This document shows, one piece after another, positions 58,163 through 64,000 of a stretch of DNA of 64,000 nt. The translations under genes were made by a program, and so were the position numbers. The DNA is from Filosporella fistucella. Its lineage: Eukaryota; Ascomycota; Leotiomycetes; Helotiales. How positions within the stretch are numbered: position 1 is the stretch's first letter; each line of letters starts with the position of its first letter. Under the pieces are notes generated by a model, which worked only from the letters and a program-made list of their open reading frames with translations, searched no databases and had not been told where the DNA came from. The stretch covers positions 186,001 to 250,000 of the forward strand of contig JAQJZZ010000001.1 in assembly GCA_030077755.1 (NCBI GenBank), written 5' to 3'.

Positions 58163-58689
58163 TCTATCTATCGTATGTCGAAGCAAATGGAAATAGTGAA
58201 GAACAAGAATTGAAGATCTGAAAATGAAGGATAATGATCAGAAATATAGAAACGATTCTGTTTGCACGTTCGTTTGAACTCATGCCCTCTATCTCTATGG
58301 TTCGAGCGACTGCGTTTGTGTAGAGAGATCATGCAGCTTAGGACAGTTGCATGAGATGAAACCACTTGGAGATATCTTTGAGCCTTTCTTTATTGAAGGG
58401 CAATTTTTGTTTCAGAGCTTAGTTAGTCTCATAAAGTTCTAAAGTGGAAAGAATGGAAAGTTTGAAAATGTTCAACGTCTCCTCTGAAGAGCACCAAAAT
58501 AGGGACAGTTTTCAAAGGGGAAAACAATAGATGCATGTAAAAGACTCGGTCACTATAATCGAGACCCATGAGCTTGAAAATATAGATGAATTTTCCAGCT
58601 ATGACTACAAATTCCCACCCTTGTCACCTCATTCCCTACTTTTATTTATGTCTTCATTGTAGCCGCTCCAAAATCTGTAAAGAAACTAC
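58163..58689. other. Intergenic region
   Basis: This is promoter sequence of the Gly/Pro-rich gene and the 3' flank of the 748-residue protein gene. No gene is seen. Confidence 0.5.
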
Positions 58690-61111
58690 TCAGTTATGAC
58701 AAACCATTCTACCATTCAAGTCTCCACATAGGATTCCATTTTCGTCAACTAGTCTCCTTTTCCCCTTCTTCCCCACAGATGGCTTTGCAAGTTGGCCAGC
58801 CGCTCCAATTAGTACAGGAAAATTTGTCGGAACTCCATTGACAACCATATCGACTACTGGAATGACTGTAGGCACACCATTGACTGGGGTCCTGACGACA
58901 GGGTGAACAGTAGGTTTCCCGCTGACAAAGGTGGTAAGTTGGCTGACGACATTATCTTGATTCAGCGCCTCCCTGAAGACGCCCCCATTTCCGAGGAGGT
59001 TTCCTGCTGCTACAACAGCTGTAGGAACGAGACCATTACCAACTCCTGCATTTCCTACTGACAAAACATTTCCAGCAACATTGCCGACTATAGAAGTAGC
59101 TTTTGGAACGATTCCACCTCTGACATTACTGACGATACCATTTTCGACAGGCAAGATGTTGCCCGCAAGGTTTGCTATTGCTTGAGTAGCAGGTGGGAGA
59201 AGATTGCTTGCTGCACCATTGGCAGTACTAATAGCATTTCCAACGGCATTGCTGAGCAAAGATGCCCCGGATGGATTGATATTGCCAATGATGTTGTTTG
59301 CAGCTGCCAGTGCCGAAGCTACATTTGATCTGATGGAACTAGCAAGATCACCCGGAAGTCCATTGATGTTCCCAAGGGCTGAGTTCACATTATTATTGAC
59401 TGCACTCAATATATTTGCAGCATTTCCAACAGCACCCCCAGCCAGAGGAGTCGCTTGGGTAATCACTGATGCGGGTGAGCTTGTCAGGGCACGAAGAGAA
59501 GTGCCGAGTACACCATTTAGACAATCTTTTGCCAAGCCTACAGTTGATCCATCCGCACAAGTAATGGATGCCACTGCGATTGCTGTATTTGAAGCAAGAG
59601 AGGCCAAAGACGGTAGACTTGGCGGTTGTGCTGTGAAACTTGCCTTGACAGATGACGAGGTTGTTCTGTCGAGTGATGTCAGCAACTAGATATAAGAAGT
59701 AGGATTGTTACGTACATTGTAGAAGCGCCCAATATAGCTGCAACAGAACTCAGAGGACCGCCAGCTCCTGATGTAGGACCTGGTACACAGAAAAATCCTT
59801 GAGAACATGCTGCACAAGCCCACCCGAATCCACAAGGACAAATTTGTGCTGGTGTTTGTGGAGGTGGACAAAACCATCCATCAGGGCATTCGGCACATGA
59901 ATATCCAGCATTCGGGCAAGGGTGTAGTGTGATCGTAGGAGAAAACAAGGGACCAGTTGCAGTCTGAGATGTTGTGGCTATTGCTGTGTTGGAGGGTTGA
60001 AGCAGTGATGGGCAATCCTCTTGTCGTTTTGCCAATGCACCATTTGCACATGCAATTAAAGGAGGTGAATGTGGAAATGGAGTCGGACTCTTAGGTATCA
60101 CGTAAGCATTTGTAGATGGGCATACACTGGGTCACGTCAGATCAAACCCCGTTCCGACGAGGGGTATACGTGCCTGACCGTCTCGGTGCAAGTGACTGTA
60201 AAAGCAGCAATGAAGCTGTATAGAGTGGCTGTAGCTGCATAGTGTGTACTATGCCAAGTTTCGGTAACTGTGCAAGTTTCTGTGGTTGCAGACGGACAGG
60301 TGACATTGGCTGCTGGGCATGATCCCACCGTGGCTGTACCGGTCGCTGTTGTGGAAGCCAAATTGAGTGCAGGGGCCGTTGTTATGTTGAAGAGTAACGC
60401 AGATGTCGGACGAGTGAAATTACACGTTTTGCATAGGGCAGGCTGAGGGAGGAATTCTTCGGGATCTTTCGTCGAAGATGGTGAGGACGAAGAGTTTCTT
60501 GAGGCGAGTAGACTGATGACCGAAGACAGAGCTGGTGCAGCCGTAATAGATACATTTGGTGTAACAGTGGCAGCTGCAACCAAGCTTCCAACAATACTAT
60601 TCGCAGCACCAAGTGCAACTCCTGCCACGGCTGTAGCTTGATCTATTTCACTGTTGACTTGGCCGAGAACATCCGAGACCTTAGCCGCACCTGGATCCAA
60701 AGTTGGAGAGCCGATCAATGCAGGTATAGTGAATGTCAAAGCATTTGCCTCCTGAGATATATCGTTTGCCAAATTTCCACCATTGTCCAACAGAACCGAA
60801 GCAACTTTCGCAACAGCTTCCAATAAACCTCCCGCTGCTGGTGATAATGCTTTGACTTTCGTTTCTGTAGGAGGATCGGATTTTGGAGGACTATCGATGT
60901 TAGATGCCGGTTTCCTTTCCCAAACTCGTACTTACTTCCACGGCAAATTGAAAGTGATTGTCGTTCCGTCTCTCTTCAATATCTTAATATTGTCCCTTCG
61001 TAAAACAAGAATCTTGAATCCTTCGCCCATAGAAACCAGTGACAACACCGAAAGTCCAATCAGAGCGGAAATTACAAGTATCGGGGTGCCAAAACGCTTC
61101 AAGAAATGCAT
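58690..61111 (-). CDS. Large repetitive Ala/Asn/Gly-rich secreted or membrane-anchored protein
   Basis: The probable exons are 61111-60936, 60890-60170, 60089-59716 and 59665-58690 (748 aa). Junctions 1 and 3 are clear (GTAAGT; GTACGT with GCTGAC branch). The middle one (about 60169-60090) is uncertain: the nearest CAG acceptor breaks frame, so the AAG at 60091-60090 was used. Residues 10-28 (ILVISALIGLSVLSLVSMG) form a signal anchor. Then come an Ala/Val-rich region, a Ser/Thr-rich Cys block (C.TCNF, CPAAN.TCPSATTETCTVT), a second Cys block (YSCAECPDGWFCPPP, ICPCGFGWACAACSQGFFC), and a long Ala/Asn/Gly region with GN-type echoes (NAVGNAI, GNVAGNVLSVGN). Near the end a 16-residue unit repeats (KPTVHPVVRTPVNGV / PTVIPVVDMVVNGV / PTNFPVL). 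No known family or function is recognised. Confidence 0.6.
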
Positions 61112-61462
61112 TGTTCGATCAAAGCGAGTGTTTCAAGCGTGGGGGAAGCAAGATGAGCGAGTGTTATATGGAATGAACTCCAAAAACCGAGAAGTGACAA
61201 AAGATCATCTTGGATCATAGGGAAGCCACTTACTGCAGGAAATCTACTGGCATTCTCGAGGCAAGAACTACTTGCACCTTAAGGAAAACGACCTACGCTC
61301 TTTCCTCCCCATTCGAAAACTTCACATCCAAATCAAAGCACACATCCAAGTAATTGAAGGCGTCAATTCATTGAGACGTAGCTATCAACCTAGCTCATCA
61401 CCATGCTAACACCGACCATGTGCAAATAAAACCATAACGCTTCCCAATACAGATCCCACCAT
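61112..61462. other. Intergenic spacer
   Basis: A 351-bp spacer lies between the uS5 stop and the start of the 748-residue protein, both minus strand. No gene is seen. Confidence 0.5.
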
Positions 61463-62382
61463 CTAGTATCTCTTGCCCGCACGCAAAACATCACCAAACT
61501 CCTCCAAAGGACTGCGGATAAGTTTTGTCTCCTTCCACAGATTGGGGGTGAGGTAACCGTATGTGTTTCCGACAGCGACGAAAGTGGCCTTGAGAGTATT
61601 CTCAAGGGTCTTGGTGGATCCGGAAGAGGAAGTGTAAATGTCATCGACACCAGCAAGTTGTAGAAGACGCTTGACAGCGGGGGAGGCAACGAGACCAGTA
61701 CCACGGGGAGCTGGGATCAACTGGAAAAAATCAGCATTTACTTTTCCACTGGACATCAAATACTTACACGAACGGAAACGGAACCACACTTTCCACTCTC
61801 CTTTGTTGGCAAAGAGTGAGGAAGACCCAAGTTTGTACCCCAGTAACCTCTTCTAATTGGCAGAACACTCAACTTGGCGATGATAATGGCGGCACGAATA
61901 GCAGTTGCGACTTCCTTGGAGGTCTTGATACCGAGACCAACATGTCCCTCAGAATCACCGATGACAACGATAGCCTTGAAACGAGTACGTTGACCGGCAC
62001 GAGTTTGTTTCTGGACAGGCTTGATCTGGAGAAGATATCAGTATCTGTAAAATATATGCGCGCAAAAGCGCATCTCAGAATCGCATACCTTCATAACCTC
62101 ATCCTTCAACTTTGGGAGGAAGAAATCAACGATTTGATACTCCTTGATTGGCAGAGAGTGCAAGTAGATCTCCTCCATCGACTTGATCTTTCCATCCTTA
62201 ACAAGACGACCGAGCTTGGTGACGGGTTGCCATTCCTTCTCCTCGTTCTTGTTTGCTCCGCGACGAGGTCCACGTCTTCCACGTCCACGTCCACGATCTC
62301 CTCCACGGTCTCCTCCACGATCACCTCTTGATCCAAATCCACCTCCACGAGCAGCAGCTCCGCCTCTTGGTGCGTCAGCCAT
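61463..62382 (-). CDS. RPS2: 40S ribosomal protein uS5 (Rps2)
   Basis: The exons are 62382-62089, 62025-61768 and 61720-61463 (269 aa); introns are 63 and 47 bp. It is a core small-subunit protein near the decoding site, contributing to translational fidelity; cytosolic. An N-terminal RGG-rich tail ([19 protein letters not shown]) is typical of eukaryotic uS5 and is a methylation target in relatives. The S5 fold follows: [60 protein letters not shown] and [21 protein letters not shown]. All junctions are phase 0. Intron-containing ribosomal genes with short first coding exons are common in ascomycetes. Confidence 0.97.
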
Positions 62383-64000
62383 GATTGTATGAATTGATCG
62401 TGGTGAAGAGGTCAATTCTGGGTGTTGGGCGTTGGCGACGATGGTTATCAAAATTTCGAGTGGAAAATGACAATTCGAAGTTCGATTGTGTGGGCAGAGT
62501 TAAGCGAGGCTAGTGTCTCGCCGGAGATTCGAGGCAGGAGTAGAAGTTCAGGCATCAACTTTTTTCATTGCACTCTCAACATCGATTCTTCTTTGCAGAG
62601 AAATAAATAAAGATATCTCGCTCGACGGGACTATATACGCGCAGTGCTATCGTTCATGTTATCCACCCGGATTTGCCTCCTTCCCGCCAATCTGTGAGTG
62701 CTTGAGCTCTCCACCGAATCTGCTTTATGGAGGGGTATCTTTCACGTGATCTGCCCCGCCATTTCACGTCTGTCCCTCCAACGGAAACGCAGCCATCCCA
62801 ATTCCACACCGATCAAAATCACCTTGAAAATAATTTCTCAGTCAGTTCGTCCAATAAATATCTTCACTCTGAAAATCATGAACTTGCACTTAACATCAGC
62901 ATCAGCAATAATACTCGCCTGCCTAGACTTTAATCCCATCTCAAAATTTCTCATACCATTCCACTTTCCAAATGACGCTCCGCTGGCCCTCCGGGGGCCA
63001 CTGCCGTGGAGGCCGTCCAAAGCTGTCCTTCAATAACAGCAATACCCAGATATAAATCCTAAGAAAGAACATGTCTTAAGTATTAAAACAAATCTCCAAT
63101 CTTTCGCCCCTCCTGTAATCCTAAAACAAAATTCCACAAATCTCAGCATATTCCAAAAATTCCACACCCATCTCATTTCTCACCAGTCATATTGAATAAC
63201 TATTCACTCATATATCCTCACAATTCTCACACTGCTTTCTTCATCAATTACCACATAGGATATTCTATGGTACTTGTAGAATGCATCTCGTTCAAACATT
63301 CTTCATTTCTTAGATATATGATCTTGGACCCCTACAAGGTATTTTTACACCTCTCTCCCCCTCCCATCATAATGATATACGTCGTACCTAACCCAATACA
63401 ATGGAAAATAAGAAACACCAAACGCCTTTCCGATGAAGAGAGTTTCTTGATATGGTCATACATGATTTCCTTCTTCCTGTCCCAGCCTAAGTGCATGATT
63501 GAAAGAACTCTTGATGCGTGGAGGGGATGGGGTGTTATCTGTGTTTTTCCTTCTCTCATGCTTTCTTCTTTTCGATTCGTCGTGTGCTCCAATTCATATG
63601 GAAATGCACTCTTGCTTCCTTGCCTCTCCCTTATATCCCTTGGTATCAAATCAAATCAATCTCTCTCCTATCTCTCCTCCCTCATAGACTGTATTCTGTG
63701 CTCCGCCCCTCTCCTCCCAGTATTCCCAGCCTGCACACACGTCGAAAAACGAAAACTTAGCACCAAGTCCCAACACAAAACATCAGAACACATCTCATAC
63801 CCATCTCGTTTAGATCAAAACAAAAACATAAAGCTTGTCGCACTTCATTCCAGTATGCCACAAGAATTACATTATCTCAACCTATCAGCTCAACAAAAAA
63901 GCCTTTCAACTCAACTCCTTGCATCCCATTTTCCATTCCAGTGCTGCATCTTCAAAGGAAAATAAAGCTCGTCAAAGTGTGTTCAGATATAGATATGCGA
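62383..64000. other. Terminal region without a supported gene
   Basis: The first few hundred bases are the uS5 promoter. From about 62800 to the window end the plus strand is strongly pyrimidine-rich and purine-poor, with no ATG-initiated frame of gene-like character. A 257-codon open frame (63192-63965) starts without ATG and has no domain. This may be untranslated sequence of a gene beyond the window. Confidence 0.4.

Noticed and set aside
63192..63965. 257-codon plus-strand open frame near the window end
   Set aside because: Starts without ATG in a strongly pyrimidine-rich strand; length is explained by the low stop-codon density of such sequence.

Overview
This window is nuclear DNA from a filamentous ascomycete. 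The genes carry many short GT-AG introns (mostly 43-80 bp) with CTNAC/CTGAC-like branch sites. The gene content includes a PTH11-type CFEM receptor, a Clr5-domain protein, fungal BTB proteins, GPI-anchored wall proteins and a cerato-style set of small secreted proteins. The mix suggests a Leotiomycete (Helotiales-like, probably plant-associated), but that is inference; no rRNA or other diagnostic locus is present. All exon coordinates below were derived by eye from splice motifs, reading-frame continuity and family conservation.

Layout. 0.4-7.4 kb: GPI-anchored wall protein with three internal repeats (+), Clr5-domain protein (+), oligopeptide transporter (-). 8.5-10.9 kb: an intact small secreted protein (-) followed by a full-length decayed paralogue (-). 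12.3-13.6 kb: zinc alcohol dehydrogenase of the aryl/benzyl alcohol type (-). 13.6-15.9 kb: gene-free. 15.9-17.2 kb: thaumatin-like protein (+). 18.8-20.8 kb: TMEM256/DUF423 membrane protein (+) and NmrA/isoflavone-reductase-like oxidoreductase (+). 21.1-22.0 kb: Cys-rich GPI protein (-). 23.5-25.2 kb: CFEM/PTH11-like receptor (+). 25.6-27.5 kb: MFS sugar transporter (-). 27.5-35.1 kb: a gene-poor accessory stretch with a Cys-rich secreted protein and its decayed tandem copy. 35.2-40.1 kb: ABCC-type ABC transporter (-). 42.8-45.0 kb: CAF-1 p60/Cac2 (+). 45.0-46.7 kb: a probable solo LTR and an A+T-rich decayed tract. 46.7-48.9 kb: BTB protein (-) and a 91-residue Cys-rich miniprotein (-). 50.7-52.0 kb: CAP/PR-1-like secreted protein (-). 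53.4-55.3 kb: APC11 (-) and a TUM1-like sulfurtransferase (+) sharing a promoter region. 55.3-57.4 kb: gene-poor. 57.4-62.4 kb: Gly/Pro-rich Cys6 protein (-), a 748-residue repetitive secreted or membrane protein (-) and ribosomal protein uS5 (-). The last 1.6 kb shows no supported gene.

How it fits together. Conserved housekeeping genes (Cac2, APC11, TUM1, uS5, ABCC, TMEM256) alternate with accessory islands. The islands encode secreted proteins (thaumatin-like, CAP, two small secreted families each with a pseudogene copy, GPI proteins), nutrient uptake (OPT, sugar MFS) and surface sensing (CFEM-PTH11). This is the pattern of a host- or plant-litter-interacting fungus with local duplication and decay of effector-like genes. 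I found no convincing biosynthetic cluster, CRISPR array, tRNA or rRNA gene. The least explained items are the 748-residue protein and the two small secreted families with decayed copies.
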